This document shows positions 7,920 to 16,567 of a DNA stretch of 51,861 bases, in pieces. Position 1 is the first letter of the stretch. Every line of letters begins with the position of its first letter. The translations under genes were made by a program, and so were the position numbers. The notes beneath the pieces were generated by a model. It searched no databases, was not told where the DNA came from, and worked only from the letters and a program-made list of their open reading frames with translations. Location: contig CAMYVX010000008.1 of NCBI GenBank assembly GCA_947302535.1, positions 1 through 51,861 of the forward strand, given 5' to 3'. The DNA comes from an uncultured Caryophanales bacterium. GTDB lineage: Bacteria; Bacillota_I; Bacilli_A; RFN20; CAG-826.

Positions 7920-8393
7920 TTATGATTCAACATATTTAAAAGAGTCAATAAAGCGTTTAAATAATTGCTTGCTCTCTTCTTTCTCTTCGAATCGACAAAT
8001 GCAGTAGACAGTATAAAAAGCATTTCTAATCTTAAAGGCGCTAAATTCTCCGTACTGTTTAATTCCTTCTTCATTAGTTACATAAGAAAAGCATTCAGTG
8101 ATGGAGATTCGATCCATGATTGTGGCTTGCCATCCTCCTAGAGATTCATAATCTTTCAAATTCTTTTCAAGCACTGAAAGTGAACCATTAATAACAGAGG
8201 CAACATTAATGAGGCGATTGATAAAAGAGTTCTTGCTCTTCGCTAAAGATAGCAATATATGCTTTTCTTTATCTTGAAAAGATAATCGTAACAAATCTCC
8301 AGAAAAATACTTTTCATTTTCTTCTTGATTCAGCTCAACAAATTCTTCTGGATATTCAAGTTCAATAAGTTCATTAAATATAGCCTTTTTCAT
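7920..8393 (-). CDS. Small protein of unknown function, possible PsbP/Mog1-like fold
   Basis: This soluble 157-residue protein has no signal peptide or membrane segment. Its alternating strand pattern and its ending (EESKQLFKRFIDSFKYVES) recall the PsbP/Mog1-like (DUF1795) fold, but the match is only by shape. It is the first gene of a two-gene unit with alkD. On the minus strand a TGTTATAAT promoter element lies about 30 nt upstream and an AAGGTAG ribosome site precedes the ATG. Function is unknown. Confidence 0.65.
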   Translation of the reverse strand: MKKAIFNELIELEYPEEFVELNQEENEKYFSGDLLRLSFQDKEKHILLSLAKSKNSFINRLINVASVINGSLSVLEKNLKDYESLGGWQATIMDRISITECFSYVTNEEGIKQYGEFSAFKIRNAFYTVYCICRFEEKEESKQLFKRFIDSFKYVES

Positions 8394-8474
8394 GATTACT
8401 ATTTTCTACCTTACCGTGATTATAACATTAATATAAAGTAAGACAAATGTCTTTGCTGCTTTGTTTAAATAAAA

Positions 8475-8494
8475 GACAATTCATGAGAAATTGC
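8475..8494 (-). terminator. Weak terminator-like hairpin
   Basis: GGCAATT and AATTGTC pair at all but one position and are followed on the minus strand by TTTTATTT. It closely resembles the hairpin at 8925-8945, suggesting duplication of a terminator cassette. No clear gene ends here. Confidence 0.35.
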
Positions 8495-8536
8495 CTTATT
8501 ATTTGTTTCTGGAATAATTTACTTTCTTTAATACAA

Positions 8537-8598
8537 TGTCCCCTAGGTTTCAATTTGTCCCTTAGAAAACTTTTTGTCCCTTGAAGGCAATATGTCTA
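8537..8598. repeat. Three TGTCCC boxes at exact 19-bp spacing plus a degenerate fourth
   Basis: TGTCCC starts at 8537, 8556 and 8575, and TGTCTA follows at 8593. The spacing (19, 19, 18 bp) is about two helical turns, so a protein could bind all copies on one face. Similar spaced boxes occur at ends of IS21-like elements and as iterons; no transposase or replication gene is nearby. The flanking gene-free DNA is otherwise unremarkable. Confidence 0.5.
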
Positions 8599-8676
8599 TC
8601 TTAAAACCTTTAATTTTCTTTTCGTCATGCAATAATTTTAAGACGATGGCACATATTTCTCAAGAGAAATAGGCAT

Positions 8677-8864
8677 AAAAAAATCCCTATTTCTAGGGAG
8701 AGGACAGGAGTCTCCTATTCCTCAATTAGGTTGAACCTGGTTCTTTCGAACAGCTCACCATTATAATATCACAAATCTACGAAGATTCAAGATATTTGCG
8801 AGACGATCTCTCGCAATGGGATGGGACCTAAATCGGCACCATATCAAGAGGTTTCCCTTTTGAC
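8677..8864 (-). ncRNA. Candidate ~190-nt structured RNA with its own promoter and terminator
   Basis: On the minus strand TTGAAG (8894-8899), a 17-base spacer and TATATT (8871-8876) form a strong promoter; start is expected near 8864. The RNA contains GCGAGA-(gatcg)-TCTCGC, an ATGG...CCCAT stem and a GAGGAATAGGAGACTCCTGT stretch. It ends at CCCTA-GAAA-TAGGG followed by seven T (8677-8698). A second TATAAT lies inside (near 8761). An upstream AGGGA...CCTC segment could compete with the terminator arm, as in an attenuator. Fragments (AGGGAA, GGTG, GGAGAC) faintly recall cobalamin riboswitches, but the core is not convincing and the next gene on this strand has its own promoter. There is no coding frame. 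Confidence 0.4.
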
Positions 8865-8924
8865 ATCAATAATATAGCACGCTTTACTTTCCACTTCAAT
8901 TTTTTCTTAATTTTTAAGTAAAAA

Positions 8925-8945
8925 GACAACCTATGCAAGATTGTC
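8925..8945 (-). terminator. Terminator of tRNA-His
   Basis: On the minus strand GACAA pairs with TTGTC around an 11-nt loop, followed by TTTTT, just beyond the tRNA-His gene. Confidence 0.6.
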
Positions 8946-8959
8946 CTATTATTTGTCGA

Positions 8960-9037
8960 TGGGGCGAGTGACCAGATTCGAACTGGCGAATGCCTGGTTC
9001 ACAGCCAGGTGTGTTAGGCCTCTTCACCACACCCGCC
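8960..9037 (-). tRNA. tRNA-His (GTG)
   Basis: The anticodon loop CTGTGAA has anticodon GTG in stem CCTGG/CCAGG. The acceptor shows the extra G-1:C73 pair typical of tRNA-His (GGCGGGTG pairing with CACTCGCC). The T-loop is GTTCGAA and CCA is encoded. Confidence 0.95.
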
Positions 9038-9091
9038 ACAACGCCTTATAATCTTACTTTAATAAGGAAGATTTGTAAAGCGTTAATATGA

Positions 9092-10462
9092 TTAATATTT
9101 AAGGAATGCCTTATAAGCTAAGAAAGCCTCATAAACATCGACTTTGCTAACGATTTCCATAGGTGCATGCATGTTATGAACACCAATGCCGGCATCAATA
9201 ACATTCATATTGTAGTTACCAAGGATATAAGCGATAGTTCCTCCACCGCCTTGATCAACTTTGCCAAGTTCAGCATTTTGCCAACAAATTTCGTTTTCAT
9301 CCATGATACGACGCACTTCAGCATAGTACTCAGGATTAGCATCGTTAGAGCCAGATTTGCCGCGGCTACCAGTATATTTATTAAAGACAATACCTTCACC
9401 AAAATAAGCCGCGTTCTTTGGATCGTTAACACTAGCGTATAAAGGATCAAATCCAGCAGATACGTCACTTGATAACATCTTAGAGTTACTTAAGATTGTT
9501 CTTGCGTTCCAAAGAGGGTTTTTGCCACCAACTTTAAAAGCTAATTCCGCGACTAGATTTTCAAAGAATAAGGAATGAGCGCCAGTCGCACCAACGCTAC
9601 CAATTTCTTCTTTGTCCACTAAGATACAGCAAGCTGTATGTTTAATGGCTTTTGCATCACTTTCAAGCAACGCCATTAAAGAAGTATAAGCACAAACGCG
9701 GTCATCATGGCCATATCCAGCAACCATAGAACGATCTAAGCCATAGTCACGTGCTTTACCAGCTGGAGTCACTTCAATCTCGGCGGAGATTAAATCTTCT
9801 TCTTCGATATCATATTTTTCTTTTAAAATGCGTAAGACATTGGCTTTAACCGCTTCTTTTTCATCTCCTGCTAAAGGCATACTGCCTAAAGAAATATCAA
9901 GGTTTTCTCCTTCAATAGCTTTAGCTAATGTTTTTGCCATTTGATCAGCAGATAAATGAATTAATAGATCAGTAATTCCCACTACTGGGTCTTTTTCGTC
10001 TTCACCAATATTGATATCAACAACTGTTCCATCTTTTTTCACAACAACGCCATGTAAAGCTAAAGGAATAGTCACCCATTGGTATTTTTTCACTCCGCCA
10101 TAATAATGGGTGTCACCTAAAGCAAAACCATTTCTTTCATAGATTGGATGTTCTTTTAAATCTAATCTAGGAGAATCAATATGCGCTCCTAAAATTCTCA
10201 TACCTTCTTCAAGTGGTAAAGAGCCAATAATAAAAGCGGCAACGTTTTTATTTTTATTGACGAAATAAACTTTATCTCCAGCTTTTAAGCTAGCTTTATC
10301 TTTTAAATCAACAAAGCCTTTAGCTTTTAATAATTCGACAGCCTTCTTCGCGGCTAATCTTTCAGTTTTACTAAAAGATAAGAAATCTTTATATCCTTCA
10401 GCAAAATCCATAACTGGAGAAACATCTTTTTCATATTTTTTCCATGCATTACTACGATACAT
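9092..10462 (-). CDS. M18 family aminopeptidase
   Basis: The 456-residue protein matches M18 aspartyl-type aminopeptidases, which form large cytosolic complexes and release N-terminal (often acidic) residues in peptide recycling. Visible metal-site and core motifs include LGAHIDSPRLDLK (near 92-104), the HYYGGVKKYQW segment, AGYGHDDRVCAY, VDKEEIGSVGATGA (catalytic Glu) and the C-terminal GIGVHNMHAPMEIVSK with a metal His. The ATG at 10460-10462 with GGAGGTGAT upstream is clearly the start; the frame extends 15 codons further without a ribosome site. A TAAAAT -10 lies upstream. It is transcribed alone and divergently from the thioesterase. Confidence 0.93.
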   Translation of the reverse strand: MYRSNAWKKYEKDVSPVMDFAEGYKDFLSFSKTERLAAKKAVELLKAKGFVDLKDKASLKAGDKVYFVNKNKNVAAFIIGSLPLEEGMRILGAHIDSPRLDLKEHPIYERNGFALGDTHYYGGVKKYQWVTIPLALHGVVVKKDGTVVDINIGEDEKDPVVGITDLLIHLSADQMAKTLAKAIEGENLDISLGSMPLAGDEKEAVKANVLRILKEKYDIEEEDLISAEIEVTPAGKARDYGLDRSMVAGYGHDDRVCAYTSLMALLESDAKAIKHTACCILVDKEEIGSVGATGAHSLFFENLVAELAFKVGGKNPLWNARTILSNSKMLSSDVSAGFDPLYASVNDPKNAAYFGEGIVFNKYTGSRGKSGSNDANPEYYAEVRRIMDENEICWQNAELGKVDQGGGGTIAYILGNYNMNVIDAGIGVHNMHAPMEIVSKVDVYEAFLAYKAFLKY

Positions 10463-10549
10463 AATAATCACCTCCGTTAACTTAATGATTTTAGCACAAC
10501 TATGCAAAAAATATTATTTTTTTTCTTATAAAGGTGTTAAGGTAGTACT

Positions 10550-11266
10550 ATGTACAAAGAAAAGATATCCATTTCTTCTAATGATGTTGATAGCTCCTTA
10601 ACATTAAGGGTGTCTTCTTTGTTTAAGCTCATTCAAGACGTCATTATGCACCACACCGAAGAGTTAGGAGTCGGTGTTAAAGAAACAATTGATAAAGGTA
10701 TCCTCTGGGTTATCTCAAGAGCGTATGTTGAATTCTATCGTCTTCCTCATTATCAAGAAGAAGTTACATGCTACACATATCCAGGAGATCCTAAATTAGG
10801 TCTTATCTATCCCCGTTATTTCTATATGGTCGATAAAAACAATGAAGTCTTGTTACGTTTTTCTTCAATATGGGCCTTGATAGATAAGAACACACGTCGA
10901 CCAGTATCAAGCAAGATAATTGAAGAAAGAAGTAAAGGCGAAAAATATAGTGATGAACTACCTTTGCCGAAAAAGATAGAAGAAATTCCTTCATCTTTAG
11001 TTATGGAAAAAGTTATCAAATATAGTGATGTCGATTTAAACGGTCACCTCAATAACACAAAATATATCGAATTATTCCAAGATTTACATTCATCTATATT
11101 CTATAAAGAAAAGAAAATGGCCACTTTATTATTAAACTACAATAGAGAAATAAAAGAAGGACAAAAAGTTTCTATATACACCTCTGAAGGCGACGAAGAA
11201 TTTATCAAAGTCACCGCTAATGGAGAAACTTCATTTTTTGCTATTATCACTTATAATTCCAGGTAA
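10550..11266 (+). CDS. Acyl-ACP thioesterase family protein
   Basis: The 238-residue double hot-dog protein is of acyl-ACP thioesterase type. It has the N-terminal SLFKLIQDVIMHHTEELGVG helix, the GILWVISRAYVEF strand, and in the second hot-dog SDVDLNGHLNNTKYIE, which carries the conserved Asn/His pair. It hydrolyses acyl-ACP to free fatty acid and ACP in the cytoplasm. Free fatty acids could be re-activated by the AMP-forming ligase at 48788-50443, though the genes are far apart. An AAGGTAG site precedes the ATG. A bidirectional terminator (11321-11348) follows. Confidence 0.88.
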   Translation: MYKEKISISSNDVDSSLTLRVSSLFKLIQDVIMHHTEELGVGVKETIDKGILWVISRAYVEFYRLPHYQEEVTCYTYPGDPKLGLIYPRYFYMVDKNNEVLLRFSSIWALIDKNTRRPVSSKIIEERSKGEKYSDELPLPKKIEEIPSSLVMEKVIKYSDVDLNGHLNNTKYIELFQDLHSSIFYKEKKMATLLLNYNREIKEGQKVSIYTSEGDEEFIKVTANGETSFFAIITYNSR

Positions 11267-11320
11267 TTTTGGCATTATTTTTGCAATTTATCAAATATAC
11301 ACTTTTCCAATCAACAAAAA

Positions 11321-11348
11321 ATACGACTTAATAGCCGTATCTTTTTTT
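11321..11348 (+). terminator. Bidirectional terminator between thioesterase and lipoprotein genes
   Basis: ATACG and CGTAT form a short stem with T-runs on both strands, placed between two convergent genes. Confidence 0.6.
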
Positions 11349-11371
11349 ATCACTAACAATAATGTAACCAA

Positions 11372-11920
11372 TTAACCTTTATATGATATATCTATTTCAA
11401 CCGTCTCATTAGAAGCAGTAGTCGTTCCATCTACGACAGTTGTAAGTTTGTATTCGCCTTTATAAGAAGTTAATCGGCCTTGGTCATTATAGGTTCTTGT
11501 ATAAACATAGTACTCAGTGATTTCTTCTTCTTCAGTGATTTCTTGTACAACAATTTCTTCAATATATTTAAGAGGGCCAACAAAGTAACGGTATTTATGC
11601 CCTTCTATTTCTTCTAAGGCTAATGGGTTCTCATTAAGTAAGTCGCCACATAATTCACAATAAGCTAATTCCGATTCTTTATAAGTGTTATTATCGGCTT
11701 TCCAATAACTAGTGAATGTAAAAGAAAAATTATATGTAATTTTAGTCTTTTCAAAAGTCTCTAAAAGGAATTCTGCTTCCGCTCTTGTTTTATCAAATTC
11801 TTTTTCTCTATGTTCTTCCATTCTTTCAAGGAATAAATTGTGATCCACTATTACTCCAGAGCAAGAGATTAAAGAAACTAAGCCACACAAAGAAACAATT
11901 AATCTTAATGATTTTTTCAT
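11372..11920 (-). CDS. Putative lipoprotein of unknown function
   Basis: The 182-residue protein begins with a clear lipoprotein signal (MKKSLRLIVSLCGL, lipobox SLISC, Cys near 20). The mature part is acidic, with a run of Glu around EEEEITEYYVYTRTY, and includes a CELC pair. No family is recognised. The gene starts five bases past the serine dehydratase stop, yet it has its own extended -10, TGG-TACAAT, six bases before the ATG and no ribosome site, predicting a leaderless transcript initiated within the end of the upstream gene. Lipidation is inferred from the signal. Confidence 0.75.
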   Translation of the reverse strand: MKKSLRLIVSLCGLVSLISCSGVIVDHNLFLERMEEHREKEFDKTRAEAEFLLETFEKTKITYNFSFTFTSYWKADNNTYKESELAYCELCGDLLNENPLALEEIEGHKYRYFVGPLKYIEEIVVQEITEEEEITEYYVYTRTYNDQGRLTSYKGEYKLTTVVDGTTTASNETVEIDISYKG

Positions 11921-11924
11921 GACG

Positions 11925-13127
11925 CTATTGTACCAATTTCGCTAAACCTTTTGTAGAGGTTTCGCGATATCCTTTATTTAAATCTTTTCCTGTTTGATAC
12001 ATAACCTTTAAAGAAGTATCAAAACTCACTTTAGCGTTCGTTGCTGGAATTACTTTAGCTAAGTTAGATGCAGTCGTAGCTTTTATCGCAAAAACAGCAT
12101 TTCTTTCTATACATGGTATTTGTACATATCCATCAACTGGGTCACAAGTTAAACCTAATGAATGTTCAATGGCAATTTCCGCTGATTGAGCAATATCACT
12201 GTTACTAAATTCTTTAACAGTTGATATCATCGCCGCCCCCATAGCACAAGCAACACCAATCTCAGCTTGACAACCTGCTTCCGCTCCAGAAATAGAGGCA
12301 TTTGTTTTACAAATGATTCCTATTAATCCAGCCACTAATAAACCACGAGTAATTTGATATTTGTTATATCCTTTCTTCTGCAAATATGTAATACAAGCAG
12401 GAATAACACCACAACTACCACATGTTGGAGCAATAACCACTACTCCACCTGAAGCATTCTCTTCGCTAACTGCATAAGCAGTAATAGCCATATTTAAATG
12501 AATATCATGTTCACTACCAGGAGTAGAGAGCATTTGTTGAAACATTAATGGAGCTTTTCTTGTTAATTTCAGTTTTCCTGGAAGAGTGGAAGTATGAGAA
12601 AGTCCACGAGCTTTGCATGCCTCCATTTGTTCATAAATATAAGACATATAATTAAGGATATCTTTATCTTCGTGTTTTAAAATAAAGTCTACCAACGATA
12701 TTCCTTCTTTATCGCAATGATTAAGAATCTCGCCTAATGTCTTTTCAGAATAGATTTCTTCGCTATTTAAAGAATTAATATTGTCTTTAGTAACAATACT
12801 TCCTCCTCCAATAGAAACAATTGTTTCGTTGTGTTTAGAATCATCACTCAGTGTGATATTAAAAACCATTGTGTTTGGATGAGAATAATGCTTCTTAGTA
12901 TCAAATACAATTTGATGAGGGATGTTTTTTAGTTTTAGATCAATAATATAATCTGTTAAGTGACCTTTGCCGGTTAAAGCTAAAGAATCATACAAAGTCA
13001 CTTCAACATGTTTAATTGCTATATATTTTTTTAAAATATATTCACACGCTAAAGCTGGTCCCATTGTATGAGACGAGGAAGGACCATGGCCCACTCTAAA
13101 TATTTCTTTAATCGAACGAAAACCCAT
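11925..13127 (-). CDS. sdaA: L-serine ammonia-lyase (single-chain, iron-sulphur type)
   Basis: The 400-residue protein fuses the beta domain, with [12 protein letters not shown] near residues 13-24, to the alpha domain, with [19 protein letters not shown] carrying [4Fe-4S]-ligating Cys residues and a further Cys in the later [16 protein letters not shown] region. It converts L-serine to pyruvate and ammonia in the cytoplasm and needs an oxygen-sensitive cluster, matching the anaerobic picture. Its start is two bases after the esterase stop on the same strand with no ribosome site, implying coupling to the esterase gene. The lipoprotein gene follows but has its own promoter-like element. Confidence 0.93.
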   Translation of the reverse strand: MGFRSIKEIFRVGHGPSSSHTMGPALACEYILKKYIAIKHVEVTLYDSLALTGKGHLTDYIIDLKLKNIPHQIVFDTKKHYSHPNTMVFNITLSDDSKHNETIVSIGGGSIVTKDNINSLNSEEIYSEKTLGEILNHCDKEGISLVDFILKHEDKDILNYMSYIYEQMEACKARGLSHTSTLPGKLKLTRKAPLMFQQMLSTPGSEHDIHLNMAITAYAVSEENASGGVVVIAPTCGSCGVIPACITYLQKKGYNKYQITRGLLVAGLIGIICKTNASISGAEAGCQAEIGVACAMGAAMISTVKEFSNSDIAQSAEIAIEHSLGLTCDPVDGYVQIPCIERNAVFAIKATTASNLAKVIPATNAKVSFDTSLKVMYQTGKDLNKGYRETSTKGLAKLVQ

Positions 13128-13129
13128 AA

Positions 13130-13987
13130 TTATTTTTTATTAAACCAAAACTTAATACATTCGTTGAAATGTTTAGACCAAGTTGGTTCGTTGTGTTCTC
13201 CTTTATCGTCTATTGTTAAGGTAATATTTTCTTGTTTGATTCCTTTATCTAAAAGATGATGATACATATCGATTGTTGGTTTTTTAAATGTTGATTCAAA
13301 TCCAACATTGCCGCTATATAAATAAATCTTGTGATTCTTAATCTTATCTACTCTTTCATCCATATATTCATATATCTTCTTTTTATCATAAAGGAAGTAT
13401 GCTGGAGAATAGATAAAAGCCGCTCCAAATATATCTGGATAAGAGGTTAATAATGATGTAGCGAATATCCCTCCCATCGAAGAACCACAAACTGCTGTTT
13501 CTTCTATTTTTGATGAAGTAGAAAAATAAGCATCCACCAAAGGTTTGATTACATTAACTAAATAAGCAAAATATTCATGTGAGAATAAAGCCATATCATT
13601 ATTCATCATAAATCTAGATTTGAATTTATTTTCAATATCAATATGAGGGAAAGAATATTCTAGTGTTCTAGCTGCCACTCCCTTTGGACAATCAATACCA
13701 ACAACAATATAGGACGGGTATCCCTTCTTACATAATTCATGCTGTCTTTCATCAATATTCCATTCGCCATAAGCAGAAGTATAACGATCAACAATATTTT
13801 GTCCATCAGACATATAAATAACTGGGTATTTCTTTTTTTCATCATAATCTTCAGGAACATAGACACGAATAACTCTTCTTTGATAATGAGGAGTAGGAAA
13901 ATATTTAACAGCGGTATACAAAAACCCATAAGCAATAGCGTTAGGTTCTTTGGTATATAAACGGAATGGACCAATTTGTTTTTTCAT
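13130..13987 (-). CDS. Alpha/beta hydrolase, putative esterase (esterase D-like)
   Basis: The 285-residue enzyme has the nucleophile elbow CGSSMGG (Ser near 169), an oxyanion-loop region at IYMSDGQN, a VVGIDCP strand and the catalytic His in GEHNEPTW near the C-terminus. This architecture fits the putative esterase family (PF00756), which includes esterase D and enterochelin esterase-like proteins. There is no signal peptide, so it is cytosolic. The substrate is unknown. TATAAT (13995-14000) lies seven bases before the ATG with no ribosome site, so a leaderless mRNA is expected. It heads the unit containing serine dehydratase and lies divergent to degV. Confidence 0.85.
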   Translation of the reverse strand: MKKQIGPFRLYTKEPNAIAYGFLYTAVKYFPTPHYQRRVIRVYVPEDYDEKKKYPVIYMSDGQNIVDRYTSAYGEWNIDERQHELCKKGYPSYIVVGIDCPKGVAARTLEYSFPHIDIENKFKSRFMMNNDMALFSHEYFAYLVNVIKPLVDAYFSTSSKIEETAVCGSSMGGIFATSLLTSYPDIFGAAFIYSPAYFLYDKKKIYEYMDERVDKIKNHKIYLYSGNVGFESTFKKPTIDMYHHLLDKGIKQENITLTIDDKGEHNEPTWSKHFNECIKFWFNKK

Positions 13988-14129
13988 TAAAATGATTATA
14001 AATCTTATTTTAATGATTATAAAGAGAAAAGATAGTAGAGAGGCAATTCTCCTTTTAGTAGATAAAAGCGTGTATGAGTGTATACATAAATTAGTATCAA
14101 ATAAATATAATTCTTGCGAGGTGAAGAAA

Positions 14130-15008
14130 ATGATTAAGATCTATGCCGATGCTGGAAGTAATTTATTCCCTAGTATATTAAAAGAAAAGAACCTTGATAT
14201 AAGAGTTATTCCCATGACCCTTCAAATAGAAGATGAACAGCTCATTTGCTATGAGGATAAAATTGATGTAAATGAATTCTCAAAAAGCTTCTATGAAAAG
14301 ATGAAAGAAGGGAAGAAAGTTTCCACTACTTTAATTAACCCATATCGCTTTATGGAAGAATTCGAAAATGATGTCATGAACGGAAACGATATTATCTGCT
14401 TTACTATGGCCAAAGGAATCTCTGGAACTTATCAAGCGGCGAAGATGGCGGAAAAGGAACTGAATGAAAAATATCAAAGAAATGCTATTCATGTTATAGA
14501 TAGTAGAACAGCAGGTTTTGGGGAAGGACTTCAAGCCATTCATGCTTATGAATTAAGCAAAAATATCCAGGATTTTGGTGCACTAATAGAGAAATGTGAG
14601 CAATTTGTCTATAAAGTTAGAAGCGAATTTACTGTTGACAAAATTAAATATCTAGCCCGTACTGGAAGAGTTAATCCTCTCATGGCAAAAGGAGCAGATT
14701 TGTTACATATCAAGATTATTTTAAAAGGGACAAATGACAGTAAGATCGCTAATACCGCTAAAGTGCCAGGAAGGAAAAATGCGATTAAATATTTAGCAGA
14801 TACATGTTTAACACACATTGATAAAAACATAAAACAAACTATTTTCATTGCCCATTGTCATGATTATCAAGCAGCAGAACAATTAAAAATGCTACTTAAT
14901 AACGGTGGATTAAATAGCATTGAAATATATGATTATGATTTAGTTACTGGAAGCCACGTTGGTCCAGGAGCCTTAGCGATATTCTATATTGGAGAAAATC
15001 GCGATTAA
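14130..15008 (+). CDS. DegV family fatty-acid-binding protein
   Basis: The 292-residue protein starts IKIYADAGSNL and contains MAKGISGTYQAA and VIDSRTAGFGEG, the hallmarks of DegV proteins, which bind a fatty acid (FakB-like) for phosphorylation by a fatty-acid kinase and entry into phospholipid synthesis. No FakA partner is in the window. An in-frame extension to 13950 exists, but the ATG at 14130 has GAGGTG eight bases upstream and TATAAT near 14106, so the short form is chosen. The stop overlaps that of the convergent membrane protein by sharing TTAA. Confidence 0.9.
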   Translation: MIKIYADAGSNLFPSILKEKNLDIRVIPMTLQIEDEQLICYEDKIDVNEFSKSFYEKMKEGKKVSTTLINPYRFMEEFENDVMNGNDIICFTMAKGISGTYQAAKMAEKELNEKYQRNAIHVIDSRTAGFGEGLQAIHAYELSKNIQDFGALIEKCEQFVYKVRSEFTVDKIKYLARTGRVNPLMAKGADLLHIKIILKGTNDSKIANTAKVPGRKNAIKYLADTCLTHIDKNIKQTIFIAHCHDYQAAEQLKMLLNNGGLNSIEIYDYDLVTGSHVGPGALAIFYIGENRD

Positions 15009-16567
15009 GGTAATACTGTATCTTTTCTAATAACATCAAGTTTCAAAGTATGATCGCTGCTAAGTTGAGCTTCGGCGATTGTTTTTTCATCGCTTAATTC
15101 AACTTTTTCACGTGGGACACCATGCTCATCAGCGTATTGATATAAACCTTTTTGGATTGGTTCAACAAAGTTGAATACTAAATTACGTTCTTCGTCCATC
15201 ACTAAACAAGTATCCGAACTCTTGTTCTTTAAAGAGTCGTACATAAACTTATATAATCTTTCTTCAAATGTTTCACTTACAGCAGTGTCCCCTAATTTAA
15301 TTTCATCGATTTTTAAGGTAATCTTACCAAACTCATGAGCTTCAGGATTAACATCACTAGCAATAAAATCTACAACTAAAGGGAAGCCGTTAACGTTCAT
15401 TGTCATAACAAAGATTAAAGCGTTTTCGTCAATCTTACAGTAGAAGTTATCGAATGTCATATAAGCAATCTTATATCTACTTGAATCAACATAACGAGAC
15501 ACTGTATAAGTCTCACCCATTAAACTAATACCACCTAAGTACTCATTAAGTTCTTCTTCATTCATAGTAAAAGTAATAGGAACAGGAGGCTCCGCTAAAT
15601 AATCAGTAGCGCTGTTTTTAAACTTTTCAGTAATCTTTTCTGCAACTTTATAATCATGAGGCTCGGTTTCTACAAATTCCTTAACATAGATTTCTTTAAA
15701 TTTAGCTTTAACATCTTTTTCTTCAATTGTCTTGGATAATACCTCTTTGGATATTTCATCAGAAACAACACCTTTTATATCACGAGATAAGTTGACAAAA
15801 GTCTCATCATAATATTCGTTATCACGAACATCAAAAGAGGATAAATCTAAACCGATGTTTAATTGGCTTTCGCTCACCACTTTAATCTTTTCTAAGCGGG
15901 CTAATTCTTGCATCATTTCTACCATGAAATCGATATCTTTAGCGTTGCCCATCATATCAACAACGTCTTTAATCAATCCATCAACTTCATAGATAAGAGT
16001 GCTAGTTTCTTTGTCAAATGTCGCATTTTTTAATCCGGATTCAGAGAAGATTTTTTGTAAATCATATCCCCCTGTAAAATTATTGACCAAATCCATACCA
16101 ACTTTTAAACGGCCAATATTGATATGTTTAATTTTTAGTTCAATACGATTAGCAACTGAAGTATTAAACGTAGTTCTTAAAATTAATCTTGTTTTAAAAA
16201 ATGCAGCTTGTAAATCAATATAAAAGTCATAGTCATTGCCAGAAATCATTGTGTAAAATTTCTTCACATAACTACCTGCACTACCCAAAGATACTTTCTC
16301 TTGAGCAAGATAAAGGAGCTTATCGAAATCATCTTCTGTTAATATTAAATTAACAGTTTCTTCCTTTTCTGTCTTATCAAAAGCATCAACCATGATACGT
16401 TTACCAACATTTTCAGAAGTAACAGTGGAGTCCATATGAACATTTTTAGTGTGGTTATCAAAAACCAAACCGAATAGTAAGGCAATTGGTGTCACGATAA
16501 AAACAATAATCACACAAATGATTATGATAAGCATAACGTGACTATGGGATTTCTTTTGGCTAATCAT
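15005..16567 (-). CDS. Single-pass membrane-anchored protein of unknown function
   Basis: The 520-residue protein has a cytoplasmic N-terminus rich in Lys/His/Ser, one strong membrane segment (near 12-34) and a large outer domain. That domain shows repeated strand-helix units (TVNLILTEDDFDKLLY; PITFTMNEEELNEYLGG; ALIFVMTMNVNGFPLVVDF), reminiscent of YpmS/DUF2140-like anchored proteins but longer. This likeness is by pattern only. Its ATG overlaps the xdhC stop (ATGA), so it is translationally coupled to xdhC although no functional link is obvious. Its 3' end shares TTAA with the convergent degV stop. Confidence 0.7.
   Translation of the reverse strand: MISQKKSHSHVMLIIIICVIIVFIVTPIALLFGLVFDNHTKNVHMDSTVTSENVGKRIMVDAFDKTEKEETVNLILTEDDFDKLLYLAQEKVSLGSAGSYVKKFYTMISGNDYDFYIDLQAAFFKTRLILRTTFNTSVANRIELKIKHINIGRLKVGMDLVNNFTGGYDLQKIFSESGLKNATFDKETSTLIYEVDGLIKDVVDMMGNAKDIDFMVEMMQELARLEKIKVVSESQLNIGLDLSSFDVRDNEYYDETFVNLSRDIKGVVSDEISKEVLSKTIEEKDVKAKFKEIYVKEFVETEPHDYKVAEKITEKFKNSATDYLAEPPVPITFTMNEEELNEYLGGISLMGETYTVSRYVDSSRYKIAYMTFDNFYCKIDENALIFVMTMNVNGFPLVVDFIASDVNPEAHEFGKITLKIDEIKLGDTAVSETFEERLYKFMYDSLKNKSSDTCLVMDEERNLVFNFVEPIQKGLYQYADEHGVPREKVELSDEKTIAEAQLSSDHTLKLDVIRKDTVLP

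Noticed and set aside
8677-8864. Cobalamin riboswitch
   Set aside because: Only short fragments agree, the B12-box-like GGAGAC region has an insertion, and no B12-related gene follows.
13950-14129. 60-codon N-terminal extension of DegV
   Set aside because: It overlaps the divergent esterase start; the ATG at 14130 has a good ribosome site and begins the conserved domain.
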